Positions 8,530 to 18,973 of a stretch of 20,564 bases of DNA are shown here, piece after piece. How positions within the stretch are numbered: position 1 is the first letter of the stretch; the number at the start of each line of letters is the position of its first letter. The translations under genes and the position numbers were made by a program. The notes beneath the pieces were generated by a model. That model ran no database searches. It saw nothing but the letters and a program-made list of their open reading frames with translations, and was not told where the DNA came from. Origin of the DNA: Physocladia obscura (taxonomy: Eukaryota; Chytridiomycota; Chytridiomycetes; Chytridiales; Chytriomycetaceae); contig JADGJH010000280.1 of assembly GCA_027596945.1 (NCBI GenBank), positions 1-20,564 on the forward strand. The letters are read 5' to 3'.

Positions 8530-11075
8530 TTATGCCTTTGAAAAATAGTGATTATGATCCAATCGTAAAAGCAATGCTTCTAAATGATATGCCTTCTTAG
8601 CATTCACGCCACTTGATGCAGCAACACCAGTTTCTTGGACACCAGCAAAGATTCGAAACAAGAATGAACTATGGCGATCAAATTCCTTTTTTATTATTTA
8701 GTTTTTTTAATTATAAAAGAAAAAGAATAATAATAATAATAAACAAAAAACCAACCAACCTCTTTCAGTTTCCTAGCTTCTTCCACCGCTCCATTCCATC
8801 CACCATCACTCATTCCTCCGCTATTAATAGTTCTTTCAACAAATCCTGTGAATCCTTCACATGTTACCAAGCAATTCTTTAATGTTGAACCAACAAACTT
8901 TTTCATCCCACTGCCACCACCACTATCATCCGTTTCGCAAAAACAACCGCGTAGCGATGCATCCAGAAACTCTGTATGCGCTCGCTGAATTGAATCGAAA
9001 TCACCACTATGGGTTGGACTCACTGTGGATGACGCAACATGTTCTAACAATTCAGACGCTGGAGCAGTGATTGTAAATTGCAGTTTGTGATATTCTGAGG
9101 CAAGTACATCCATCTTGAGGGTTTTTGTAACTTTAAAATAAGTAATGAAAAAACAAAATCTTCACACCTGAACATACGCCCATAATGAATCAACAAAAAA
9201 CATCATGACAGCACGAATGTTCCAAATCTTCGCGATGAAATTCTTTTTTGATGTGTTGTTACCCTTCGCGCCTTCACTGTTACTCCCTTTTCTGGCTCCC
9301 GTTGCAACACCAAGACCGCAGTTCATCCATAGTCTTTGCAGCCGCAGCTGCGTGCGTTTCAGATAAATTAAAAACGCCATGATTTCATTATATCTATATA
9401 ATTTTCCAGACTTTAAGAGCTAATAGCTACAGCAAAAACATATAAAACAAAACTTGTCGAGATCTCTATCAGTTAGAATAAGATCTAATGGCCATCGTAC
9501 GTTATATTCAATACGAACGGGAGTCCCAATAAGAGCGGTGGCATATAACGAAGTTGAAGAGGATGGGGTCTTGACTTTTTTGAATCGAAGGTTTCGGAAA
9601 GTAGAATTTTCTGTTGTGAAAGTGTCGCCGCTGCTTCCAAGGCTCTGAGAGACACTAGCAGCTAGTTGTGATAAATCTGAAAATACCCAAACATAAAAGA
9701 CAATATTAGAAAATAAGAAATACATAAATTAATAAAACGGTTTGATATCGAAAAAAAACCTTGTTCTGTGACAACAGCCAGTCTTGCCGCCGCTGCACGA
9801 GTAAGCCTATCACATTCTTCAATAAAAGTAATCCAGAATTCTCCACGGCCAAGAAGGTAATAGTCTCTGCAAACCTGAATTGAATAGAATATAAAAAAAT
9901 TTGCATCGCTGAAAATGTTATTGGTACCTTTAAATGCTGCAGGAGATTTTCTTCGATGACAACAACTTCCCACAGAAGTCCTGCGACGACTTTTTTTACT
10001 CGTTTTATCGCAACACTGAATTCAAGGACTCGAAACTCGGGACTGTTATTTAGGATTGATAATTCGGAAATTGTTGTTTCCAAGAGTTTGTCGATTATGG
10101 AATCTTAAATTATACAGTAAATTATTAGGGGGAAAAAAAAAAAAAATAATGAGAATAACAGGGATGTGTATATTTTGTTTATCACCTTTGCTGACCAAAG
10201 AATGCTTGGAATCCGATTTTTTGATTGCATCGACTGCTTTACCAACAAATAAAATATCTTCTGCAAGCTGTGTCGGGATAAACGACGGAATATTCGAAGA
10301 AACGAGAGTAAATTGTGTATTCCTTTTTTTAACTTAGTTTTCAAAAAAATAAAATACGCGAATTTTACAGAAAAAACAACTCTCACCATCGACTCTGTCT
10401 TTCAAAACTACTGCTTGAGTTCAACGCCTGAATAAAAAAACCAACCCCACCAGATGGCAATCTCGCATAAACAATCCAATTAATTAAAACACGACCAAAT
10501 ACGACATTCGCAGCTTTCAAAAGACGCATCCACATTGCCCGAACATTAACGTTGCCCGTGTGGTTGCACAATTTGTAGAGAGCATCAACGACGGCGATTC
10601 CATGCAGTTGTTTCGTGTCAAGATCTGCCAAGAAATCGCGGAGATGTGGAAACACGTGTTTATAGGGCTCCAGCAGGAGGTTTGTGCGGGCGAGAGAAAA
10701 TAGGCCTGCCACAGCGTCGCTTTCGATTGCGATTAATTGGGCGAAATATTCTGTGAGAAGTTGTTGAGCAGAGTTGACGATGCTGCGTGTGATTGCGTCG
10801 TCGTTGTGGGCGTTTGTTGTTGTTAATGATGGCAGCGATGTCTGTCGTGGTGACGCGGGAGAATGTGCTTGCGGCTGCTGTTGTTTATTCGCTAACGATG
10901 GTTGGTTTTGAAGCAATAATTTGGTACAGCATTTCGCAATTGCAGCTGCTGCGATCCCAATGCGCTGTAGTCTTTCCATTTGCTCCAATTCACTTGAATG
11001 CATTCCAGGAATCTCCGTCAACTCGCCTCCATCGCCCGGGAATCCTCGTAGTTGGAGCAGTACTTGGTGTTGCAT
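8530..11075 (-). CDS. GCP4: Gamma-tubulin complex component 4 (GCP4), eight exons
   Basis: This is a Spc97/Spc98-family subunit of the gamma-tubulin ring complex, which nucleates microtubules at organising centres. The minus-strand exons are 10387-11075, 10186-10322, 9928-10103, 9760-9874, 9454-9676, 9168-9393, 8760-9113 and 8530-8685. All phases agree, and the product is 691 residues (human GCP4 is about 667). Matches in order are the N-terminus MQHQVLLQLRGFPG; KQLHGIAVVDALYKLC; NIPSFIPTQLAEDILFVGKA; LLWEVVVIEENLLQHLK; DYYLLGRGEFW; YNVRWPLDLIL; YLKRTQLRLQRLWM; DFDSIQRAHTEFL; and the C-terminus LLLRLDHNHYFSKA. Three donors are weak (GTTTTT, GTTTTG, GTTGGT), but protein continuity requires them. 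Upstream in-frame MSKKKK is an unlikely start. The gene splits the zinc-finger cluster and has no sequence link to it. Confidence 0.93.
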
Positions 11076-11220
11076 GATTTTTTTTTTTTTTGACAATTAA
11101 ATTCAATGTTCAGTCGTCGAGTTCCACAAATGACAGCTATTTCCAAAAAGAATGACGCCAATATGATGTCAAGAATACAAATTTCTTAGATAAAACATCT
11201 TAAGCCATTCGACAATTTCC
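11076..11220. promoter_or_regulatory. GCP4 5' flank / short intergenic interval
   Basis: A poly-A/T run on the GCP4 side and about 145 bp separate the GCP4 start from the stop codon of the putative upstream minus-strand gene. The GCP4 promoter must lie here or overlap that gene. No specific element is identifiable. Confidence 0.3.
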
Positions 11221-11917
11221 TCAATACAGGTGCAAACTGTCATATCGGTTTTTGTTCAGAAGCGCTGACGGGAGTGTGGGAGACGCAAGAGCAGGGCCTT
11301 GAGGAGTCAGTCGGTCGAGGACAGACGATGGAAGAGATTTCAAGGAGGAAAAAGAATTGTCTTATTTTTAGAACAGAACAGAGTTAAAAAGTGATCCACA
11401 GTCACATTCCAACAGTTTTATCTAGAACCAGCACACCAGCCTGAATCTTTGGAAGAAAAATCCGCACCGAGATGAAATGTGCAACTGTAACGATAGCAAA
11501 CCAACCTAACAAAAATAAACAGTATTCTGGATTCAGATGATTCAAATGATACCAATTCAATAATTACAAAACCAAAGAAACCCTGCAAAACAAATGAGTC
11601 AAAGTTACAGTTCTAGAAAGAAAGAATATTTTAAGATAGATGAACTTTAAGAAGTTAATCTTTTTTGGGACCAGAGCTATTTTTGTATAGCTCACTCCAA
11701 TGAGGAAAAGTCTATTTCACTAATATATATTTAATCCGTTCCTAAACCCACTCATCTGTAACATTTTTTGTTTATTCTTTTTTCTTTCTCATGCCTGGAT
11801 TTTAAATCCCAACAGCATTTTGTTCTTAAAAAGATCGTAACGGTTCGTCCCCGTAGTGTCCATTCTTTTATGCGAAAAAGCATTATTTGACAGGGCCTGA
11901 GATATTTCTGTTTTCAT
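11221..11917 (-). CDS. Candidate multi-exon membrane protein of unknown family
   Basis: Two 3' exons are fairly well supported. The last (11221-11360) encodes a polar tail containing SLPSSVLDRLTPQGPAL and ending NKNRYDSLHLY. The preceding exon (11437-11505) encodes WFAIVTVAHFISVRIFLP, a likely transmembrane segment. Its borders are TTAG| and |GTGTGC, and its phase joins the last exon in frame. Upstream, a hydrophobic frame from about 11711 (FLIGVSYTKIAL) and a possible first exon at 11792-11917 (MKTEISQALSNNAF...) lie on the same strand, but I could not find a convincing splice path linking them. I do not recognise the family. Integral-membrane function is inferred from hydrophobicity only. 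The gene would be tandem with, and just upstream of, GCP4. Confidence 0.4.
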
Positions 11918-11948
11918 GTGCAATTTTTGTGGAAAAGGGTATAAATGC

Positions 11949-12345
11949 ATGGACAGCTTGTGTTGTCTCATTGGTGGATGCAAGAGTAGGGCAAACCTGG
12001 ACACAGAAACGGTGACGCAGCACTTCAGTTTGTAAATAAGTGATTAGCACATCGGGGAAAAAAAGGAAAAGAGTTGGAAAAATTTCAGTTCCGAACGAGG
12101 GAAAGCGGCTGAGTGCGGAAGCTGATCTCTCATCTCTCTCCAAAAAAAATGAAGTGCCTTTCTTCAGGACAGTCTCAAAAAACACAATAGAAAGCGCAAG
12201 TAGCAGCGTCGGCATTAACAGCACAGATGCTTCTTTAGTTCGAATTAGAACGCTTTCCATTTTGCAAGTGGCGTGGCGGCTCCACTGTAAATTTTTATCT
12301 CACAAAAAAGGAAAAGTAGGGTTCCGAGAGATCTCCGATTTTTGA
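11949..12345 (+). other. Uncertain plus-strand coding potential upstream of ZnF-D
   Basis: A 28-codon frame from the ATG at 11949 (MDSLCCLIGGCKS...) stops at 12033. A second frame, shifted by one, is open from 12040 to 12345. It is Lys/Ser-rich (SVPNEGKRLSAEADL) without its own ATG. Either this is a small gene with a frame break or unrecognised splicing, or neither frame is real. The opposite strand is also open across 11883-12260, but as Leu/Phe-rich sequence. I cannot decide between strands. Confidence 0.2.
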
Positions 12346-12425
12346 GGCATGCTGTCATGACCAATCATTGTAATAAAAAGTCCCGCAAAAAAAAAAAACA
12401 AACAGCCTTAATTTGACAACCAATA

Positions 12426-13215
12426 ATGCCCCACGTCCCGCTCAATCTCACCGGTTTCTCGGACCAGCACTACTCCAACATCACACCTGCGCTTGTCGTT
12501 TGCAAATCCACACAAACAGTACCGAGCCTTGCGCCGCTGTTTCCGCAATATCCGGCGCCACCACAAGTCAATCTTCCTGGCTTATCGACACTGTTTCCAC
12601 ACATGCAGCACCACCACTATCTGTCAAGCTGCAGCCAGCAGATGCACCAGCAACAACGACAGCAACTTCCGTCGTTAAATCATACCCACGGAAGCAGTGG
12701 TAATGTGGCGTACAAAACACGTGAACCAAGCCCCAGTTCCTCGGATGATGGTGCTTCAATTTCTGCTCATTCCACATCCGCAACGGCATCATCACCTACC
12801 CCTTATTCAATTGCGCACCCAATCACTAACCGCTTTCATTGCCACTGGGAAGGATGCGGAAGAGGTGAGATCTTACTTCAATTTTTCCCCCTAAAAATGT
12901 CTTGTTTATGCTGAATCACGAAATGAAATAGATTTTAAGACTGCTTGGCACCTTCAATCCCATACTCGTCGTCACACAAAGCTGAAGCAATTCCCGTGTG
13001 AATCTTGCCTTGCACATTTCACTCGGAAACACGACTTGATCCGACACACCCGAACTGTCCATGCAGCAACTTGTGGCGAACTTCAGTTCAACTGCCGGTA
13101 CTGTAACAAAGAGTTTGGCCGAACAGATTCCTTAAAAAGACACTCTCGGATTTGCAAGAAAGCTGAAACTAAACAAAAAGATTCGATACTGTCTCTTGAG
13201 GATCTTGTTTTCTGA
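12426..13215 (+). CDS. C2H2 zinc-finger protein ZnF-D, three-finger type, two exons
   Basis: This is a probable DNA-binding regulator of 240 residues. Exon 1 (12426-12864) begins MPHVPLNLTGFSDQHY. It is rich in His, Gln, Pro and Ser and has no recognisable GPGGINIL-type motif, unlike most relatives. The intron 12865-12931 (GTGAGA...ATAG, 67 nt, phase 1) splits finger 1 at the family position. The fingers are C139-x4-C144/H157/H161, C169/C172/H185/H190, and C201/C204/H217 with C221 as last ligand. Helices of fingers 2 and 3 are TRKHDLIR and GRTDSLKR, nearly those of the other members. Finger 1 has KTAWHLQS. A 19-residue tail follows the last cysteine (ending LSLEDLVF), longer than in ZnF-A and ZnF-C. 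A CT-rich microsatellite lies just beyond the stop. Confidence 0.87.
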
Positions 13216-13231
13216 TTTTTCGACTTTTCGA

Positions 13232-13276
13232 CAATTTTTTTTTCCTTTTTTTCTCTCCCTCTCTCCCTCTCTCTTC
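13232..13276 (+). repeat. Polypyrimidine tract with CTCTCC microsatellite
   Basis: Downstream of the ZnF-D stop is a T-rich run followed by CTCTCC-type units (about 13252-13276). It is a simple-sequence repeat in the 3' flank, and no function is implied. Confidence 0.7.
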
Positions 13277-13772
13277 ATTCCTGGCATCATACCCATTCCT
13301 TTGCATTTGGAGTTAGTAGAATAAATTAAGCATTTTAAGTTTTATGCCTTGTGAAATTGTTACCACAAAGTTTAGAAACAAATCTCAAATTGTTGAGATC
13401 TCTCAAGAGTAAAAAAATGAACTCTTGCAAAAGGTAAACCAGCATGGTAAAGAGAAATATATATGTAAATGCTTGAACGCAAAGAAAGTGTCTTTGTCTG
13501 TGTCTGTGTTTTGCTGCGTTTCCAGTCAGTTGACAGATAAATGAATTGAAATATTAGTTACAGACGGTAAATTATAAATCAAAATCGAATTTTTGAATAA
13601 AATCTTGGGTAGAGACTAAATAAAGAGTAACGGTAACTTACTAGTTTCACAATGACATTGCGGTGATTAAAAAATAGAAATTTTTTCCTTCTATTTGTCA
13701 TTGCTGAGTTCCGAAAAATTTATGGACGGAAAATAATGGAAATTGGCGAAAGCCACAATCTCAAAGAAAAAA
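13277..13772. other. Intergenic region between ZnF-D and ZnF-E
   Basis: No gene is seen. A 7-bp stem CAAGAGT/ACTCTTG (about 13404-13428) with an A-rich loop lies here and could be a 3' UTR hairpin. A GTGTCTTTGTCTGTGTCTGTG pyrimidine/purine alternation follows near 13490-13510. Confidence 0.4.
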
Positions 13773-14402
13773 ATGATTGAAGTGAAAGAAACACACATAC
13801 GGCAACACGATAATTACTCGCTGGAGTCGCCAGTTCTTACGCCGCCGCCAAGCGCTGTGGGAACAAGTGAATACTCACATGTGACGCAGCGGCCAATCAA
13901 ATGGGCTGGCGGGGTCAACATTCTCAACGATACAGAAGACCAAAACTCTCCGGACTTGGCGGCGGTGTCTCCCATACAAAATATTCAAGCCTACACGACC
14001 GCTACGATAATGTATTCAAAAAATCAAATCGCTGTAATCAGTCATCACCACCCGTTGTTTTCTCAAGAACCGCACAAGTATCACCAAGATTCTGCTCCGC
14101 TGAAAAAATTTCACGAATTTTTGCCCCAGAAAACAACTTCCACAGCCATAATGAATCCACCAATAATTTATAATGCACCAGTTGCCCATGTGTTATCACT
14201 GCAAACCCCAAAATTGGAAAAGATGTACGATTGCGAGTATTGCACTCTCACATTTGCTAGACGACACGATATGCTGCGACACCAGCGGTCTGTTCATTTA
14301 CTTACAAGTTCAATATTCAAGTGCAAGAATTGCGCAAAAACATTTCCGAGAGTTGACTCGTGTAAGAGGCATGAGAAGTCGTGCAGAATTAGAAAAGCTT
14401 GA
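13773..14402 (+). CDS. C2H2 zinc-finger protein ZnF-E, two-finger type, intronless
   Basis: This is a probable DNA-binding regulator of 209 residues, counted from the first in-frame ATG (13773, MIEVKETHIRQHDN). The frame is open further upstream but has no ATG. The family motif appears as WAGGVNIL (residues 44-51), followed by NDTEDQ. The fingers are C154/C157/H170/H175 and C184/C187/H200 with C204 as the last ligand. Helices are ARRHDMLR and PRVDSCKR. There is no upstream C-x4-C finger and no need for an intron, unlike ZnF-A, whose intron persists. Intron loss or a retrocopy origin are both possible, and no poly-A tail or target duplication is evident. The protein ends six residues after the final cysteine. 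Confidence 0.85.
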   Translation: MIEVKETHIRQHDNYSLESPVLTPPPSAVGTSEYSHVTQRPIKWAGGVNILNDTEDQNSPDLAAVSPIQNIQAYTTATIMYSKNQIAVISHHHPLFSQEPHKYHQDSAPLKKFHEFLPQKTTSTAIMNPPIIYNAPVAHVLSLQTPKLEKMYDCEYCTLTFARRHDMLRHQRSVHLLTSSIFKCKNCAKTFPRVDSCKRHEKSCRIRKA

Positions 14403-16023
14403 AATTTTTTTTTTCCTTGACGTGGTGCTGTTTTATTTTATTTGTAAAGTTGTGTGTGATAAAATGAAGGCATGTATAGAAAATGAAAAGCCACACGGCA
14501 ACTTTTGAACTTGCTGAAATCAAAAAAAATTTTGAGGCTGTTTTTGTCATTTGTAATCGCATATTTGTCAGTGAACAACCAGAAAACTCGCGCTGAAAAT
14601 AAATTTAATGATCAACTGAAAGAATTGCATCGATGAAACCCTTTTTTGCATAACAGGCAGCTGAATTTTAGAGTGTTAGACTTGGCGAGGTGGAATGTGT
14701 GATATGACATTTCAAATCATGTTAGCGAGTGAATTGGCCAAACAAAATATACGTTTCACTTCTTTTAAATCCATGAGTTTTCTTACCATGAGATAAAACT
14801 TGAATCTGCGAAGATTTAAACTCTGTTTATTTTATGTTTTTATGGAAGAGCTTTTTTATTTTATTTTTTAATGTTGGAAAAGAATTCAACTCAAATGCAT
14901 CGAGATCAATCGCAAATACACTTTATAGTTGAAAACTGATGTGTTTCAAAGTTCTTTAAAGCTATGTATCAGTTCCAAGAATGCATCACGCTTCAGTTGG
15001 TTGAGGATCGGTTCTCGCCAAATAAAGAAGAATTCACGAAAGATGGCAGGAAGCAAGGGCAATGGAAATTGTGAAGGTTTTGCCGCAACTCTGACAACCT
15101 TGGAAGGCTAGCTAATAGCATCGAAAAGCTTGTTGCGTTTGCTCAGCCGCTTATCGAGGAGGGCTTTTTTTATATTTCTTTTGTTTGTAACAGTGTTTTT
15201 TTTAACTTTAGTTTATTAACCGCAAGTGTCAGTCCATGTGCTGCTTTTCGCCTTGTGAAGTTTTGTCTGTTAAAACAAAGCAAACGAACTGGAACTTCAA
15301 AAACGTGTGAGAATAACCAAGTTTGTGTCAGTCAGCACGTTTGCAGTATTTTTGTTTCATTGATGTTAGGACAACGTATAAGCAGACTTGAGAGCGCGTT
15401 GGTGCATATACAATTTACTCTTCTAATATTTAGTAATTCGGCGTGAAAATTTGTGTTTGATTCCTGTTGTTAATGTTTGTTCTGTTTGCAATATTAACTA
15501 AACAAAATTCTCTTGAAATGCGATGGTTATAATTATCCGTGGACTGAAGGACCGTAGCGTCCCCTGTATCCAACTTTCTTTTGCTAAACCAAGGTACGTA
15601 AAAACTTCAAAAAATCGACACTTTATTTAACCAAACATGTTAATGATAAAAAATACGAGATAGAAAATTGAAAAATCAAACCAACAGAAATCGAAATACC
15701 AGTGCATTTCTCAAGAAAATAAAAATTGAAAAAATTGCTGTTCGGTGTTATGATTTCGGGTTGGTTTATTTTAATTGGTTAAGTTTTGTTTTCTTTATTA
15801 TTATAGTCGAATATTAAATATAAAAAAATGCTTTTTTTTACAATTTGAATGTTTTTTGTCACACTTAAGAGATTAGATTAGATATCAATGAACACCTGCA
15901 GCAGTTAGTATTTGACTCAATAGTCGTACTATTTTTTTATTCACATCAAACGCGCGTGCGGGAAATCACCCTCCGTGAAAATAATAAAGCATATCTGGGT
16001 GGCGCAGTTCAAAAAAAAAGAAT
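14403..16023. other. Intergenic region with one degenerate reading frame
   Basis: Most is AT-rich with no gene. The exception is 14940-15446 on the plus strand, where one frame is open for 167 codons apart from a single TGA at 15072-15074. Before the stop it reads LQLVEDRFSPNKEEFTKDGR. After it comes NLGRLANSIEKLVAFAQPL. That is protein-like, and I do not recognise the family. It may be a decayed gene. The remaining sequence (15447-16023) shows nothing else supportable. Confidence 0.35.
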
Positions 16024-16697
16024 CTATTCAGAAACGGCGCGCCTTCCATTCTTGGCCGCAGCAGCAACAACACACACCCGTTCATGCCGTTTCAGCGCAT
16101 CCGGCCTTGAAAAAGTTATTCCACATAACTCGCACGCAATCCGATCAATTAAATGTTTACTACTCTCATGCCGAGTCATATCATATTTCCGAAAAAACCG
16201 TTCGGGACAGTGTGAACAAGCGAATGGACGGATATCGAGGTGTTCGTTCATATGAGTTTTTAGGAGGACCGGTCGTGTGAATGCTTTTATTGGGGTGGAC
16301 GTAATAAAAATAAGAATTGATTAAAAACAAGTATATATTATATTATTATTGTTTACCTTTCTGGCAACCTTCCCATTCGCAAATGTATTTTTTCTCTCTC
16401 ACTCGTCGTGTTTTCGAAGTCTTAGCCGACGGCGTCGTTTTTGAAGTCTTATCAGCTGGAATAATAAGATTAGAGTAAGAAGTCTAAAAAAAGAAGGTAG
16501 TCTCGCTTACATTCACAATAACTATCAGAATTGTTGCCGTCATCATGGATAAAACTGCTGCTGCTACTAGCGCCACCATCATGGCTACCTTGCTGGCTAA
16601 GAAGTTGCTCATCGTCAAGCACGACACCCCAAAACGACATTTGTTGGATAATGTTTTCAAGTGGATTCGTCAACGAATGCAAATCACTTGATGGCAT
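16024..16697 (-). CDS. C2H2 zinc-finger protein ZnF-F, three-finger type, three exons
   Basis: This is a probable DNA-binding regulator of 181 residues on the minus strand. Its exons are 16511-16697, 16357-16455 and 16024-16283. Intron 1 begins GTAAGC and ends CCAG. Intron 2 (GTAAAC...AAAAG) splits finger 1 at the family's phase-1 position. Exon 1 begins MPSSDLHSLTN and carries a reduced motif, FWGVVLDDE (residues 22-30), then a Ser tract. Exon 2 is basic (KTSKTRRVREKK), a possible nuclear-localisation segment. The fingers are C88-x4-C93/H106/H110, C118/C121/H134/H139, and C146/C149/H162 with C166 last. Helices are TRPVLLKT, FRKYDMTR and SRPDALKR. The extra first intron is unique here. All joins keep frame and ligand spacing. 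Confidence 0.87.
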
Positions 16698-17275
16698 CCG
16701 TTTTTTTGTGTGTGCGGTTTGTTCTTAAAAATTTAAATTTCGAGTCTTGACGAATCCCCTTTTTTTTGTTGACGTATCACATTTGCAGGCGCCACACAAG
16801 ACGAACCCTGTCACATGTTTCATCATTTTTGGATCGTCCTCTGGCTGGACGGTTATATAATAAATATATTTTCTGTGAACCAATTAAGCAAATAAATTTA
16901 TATAGATACATATATTGACGAATTAGTAATTGTTAGTAATGAAATTTTTAAATTTTTAAATTTTTGATTGCTCGGGAATTAGCAGTTTTTATTTGGACCA
17001 AAAGTGCCGATATTTCAATAAACGTTGCTATATCGTGGGAAATTTAATTTGTCAAGATTCTGAATTTTCTGAAACTTTCGAATTTGCGTGGAGATCGCAG
17101 ACATTTTTTTCGCGGGTTTCTTGCATATTATTGTAATTCGACCATCATTTCTCCGGGATTGTTGCAGGCATATTTCTTCAATTACAAACATACAGTAAAT
17201 GTTACTTGCTAATATAACTTGAAACAGCGCTGAAAAGAAAATAAAAAAATAAAAAAACTTTAAATCATATTGTTT
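16698..17275. other. Intergenic region, AT-rich
   Basis: No gene is seen on either strand. An AAATTTTT unit repeats three times near 16942-16965. The region presumably includes the ZnF-F promoter and the 3' flank of the minus-strand pseudogene. Confidence 0.5.
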
Positions 17276-18051
17276 TCACAAAAGTACAGCTCTTGTAATT
17301 TTTCGCAAAGCATCGAGCCGCGTGACAGCCGCCCCACAAGATTTACAGCTAAATTCAACACCCGAATACACAGATTTCTTATGCCGTTGCAAATTGCTTC
17401 GCCGCGCAAATTGAAGACGCATCACACATGCGGGTTTTGATGTAATTGTGGCTGTTCTGGTGTTTTCAGCATGGACCAGAGAACCCTGTTTGTTGCTGTT
17501 TTATTTTTTGACTTTTTCCACAGCCATTTCAAAGATTTTTGGCGTTTGACTGCCATCACTTGATGTTAACATTCTGGTAATTATGTCGTCTTCTTTCATA
17601 GATGATGTGTGATTGAGCTTAAAGACTTTAATGACTTCGTTGTGATTGTTGTTGTTGTTGCTGTTGTTGCTGCGTAAGTTTCGAAATTTCAGGTTGGGCT
17701 TGTGCGCCACCATTGTAAGAAAAAAATTGAGTTTCGGAAGGAAATCTCCCCTCCGTTCCCAAAAACATCCCACTATACCGTTATCAGTGAAGTTAGACTG
17801 TATCAGTGTAGGGCCGGGCTTTCAAAAATGTTTACGCCGCCGGGGCCGCGCAGTCCTGCTGTGGTTGCAGGTGACTGGAGGGCACTTGTGGTTATGCGAG
17901 CGTCGCCGGCATAATGGAACCAGTGACACAGATTGTTCATAGAATCGAAGCGTGTAGAATTGCCATTGCTCTGATCGTTTTTCCAGTTTCCGAACGGTGG
18001 TGAGATGGTGGTGGTAATTGGCATTTTGAAAACAAATTCGCTCAGAAGCAA
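17276..18051 (-). pseudogene. Decayed zinc-finger paralogue ZnF-psi2, two-finger type
   Basis: On the minus strand a frame from the ATG at 18051 (MLLSEFVFKMPITT) reaches the family motif GPGGVNIF (17847-17824), followed by ESPALH and a TGA. The sequence continues in a shifted frame (QSNFTDNGIVGCFW...) with an Asn-rich run, has an in-frame TAA at 17503-17501, then proceeds to a finger region. There the first finger reads ACVMRLQFARRSNLQRHKK. Its second cysteine is CGT (Arg), one residue is missing before the Phe, and the last histidine is TAT (Tyr). In the second finger (CKSCGAAVTRLDAL) the frame breaks before the His/Cys ligands. One frameshift, one stop and several ligand losses make this a clear pseudogene. 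The motif context (ESP) is closest to ZnF-A. Confidence 0.8.
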
Positions 18052-18973
18052 GCAGACTAAAAAAAAAAAAGAAAAAAAAAGTGTACTTGTATCCTAGAAA
18101 GCAAAAAGTATAAATGTTGCAGTCTTTTGTGTCAACATGCGCTTTTTTTTTTCTTTTTTCCGAATAAATGGCATTGGCTTCATTGAAAACAGCATTAATG
18201 AGTTCCCTCCATCACTCATTTTTTATTACCCCAGTTACTTTCAATTGTTATATTTTCTATCTTTATTATTTTAATATCTTTGTTACCGAAATTCTCACGA
18301 TACGTCGATTATTGCCCTCTCATCCCCTCGCGTCAACAATAGATGACAACCATTTAACAGTCTTAGTATTCATCAAACTCGTAAATACCGGTTTGTCTGG
18401 GAAAAAGAAATCGTATATATTCATGTATTTATCCAGACTGCACGTGCGAGGCACATGACCAGAAAAAAATCAACCCCACAACCATAGAATTCACCGCCAC
18501 ACATAATACCAACATATTACGCAAAAAACGTGACAGTTTTTTACGAAAATGTCGATGCCCATATTTGCAATATCTTATCATCAGGGTTTCGTAAACAAAG
18601 GAAGTTATTACTGCTGGGTATTATTGATGAAAAAACTGAAAATTAATAGCAGGGAGATAAAGTTATTTATGGTGCAATGGTTGGAACTTGGTTTCTGATT
18701 GTACGTGTTGAAAGTAAATATTTTAGTTTATATAGAAGCGTTTTCGGCAAAAAAAAAAAACGGCAATTTTAAAGAAAAAATAATAAGAAAAAAATAGGGT
18801 AGTTTTGAAAAGAGAAAAAACAAAGAAGAAACAGAGTGCGTTGTTGATTTTTCTGGAAGGAAAATTAATTTTTAGAATCGGAAAGAAAGAAATTTTGTCG
18901 AGTTTTTTTGTTGCCCTGGCTTTTCCGGGAAAAAAAATCAAAGCCAAGCAAGCAAGCTTGGATTCTTCGGTCG
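18052..18973. other. Intergenic region upstream of ZnF-G
   Basis: This is an AT-rich stretch with several A- or T-homopolymer runs. A 96-residue plus-strand frame at 18168-18458 has no recognisable features, and a minus-strand frame at 18723-19040 is Phe/Lys-driven. The ZnF-G promoter and 5' UTR probably lie in the last few hundred bases. The ZnF-G frame extends upstream to 18908 but has no ATG before 18974. Confidence 0.45.

Noticed and set aside
12032..12047. A GT...AG segment of 16 nt that would join two plus-strand frames in phase
   Set aside because: Far shorter than the other introns here (53-226 nt) and below the size normally spliced in fungi; a coincidence or frameshift is more likely.
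11883..12260. Minus-strand 125-residue Leu/Phe-rich frame
   Set aside because: Competes with a Lys/Ser-rich plus-strand frame over the same bases; no family or splice evidence for either, so not called as a gene.
16945..16965. AAATTTTT repeated three times as a possible regulatory repeat
   Set aside because: Simple AT-rich sequence in a region full of such runs; no supporting feature.
18168..18458. Plus-strand 96-residue frame upstream of ZnF-G
   Set aside because: Composition follows local AT content; no motif, no finger, no splice link to ZnF-G.
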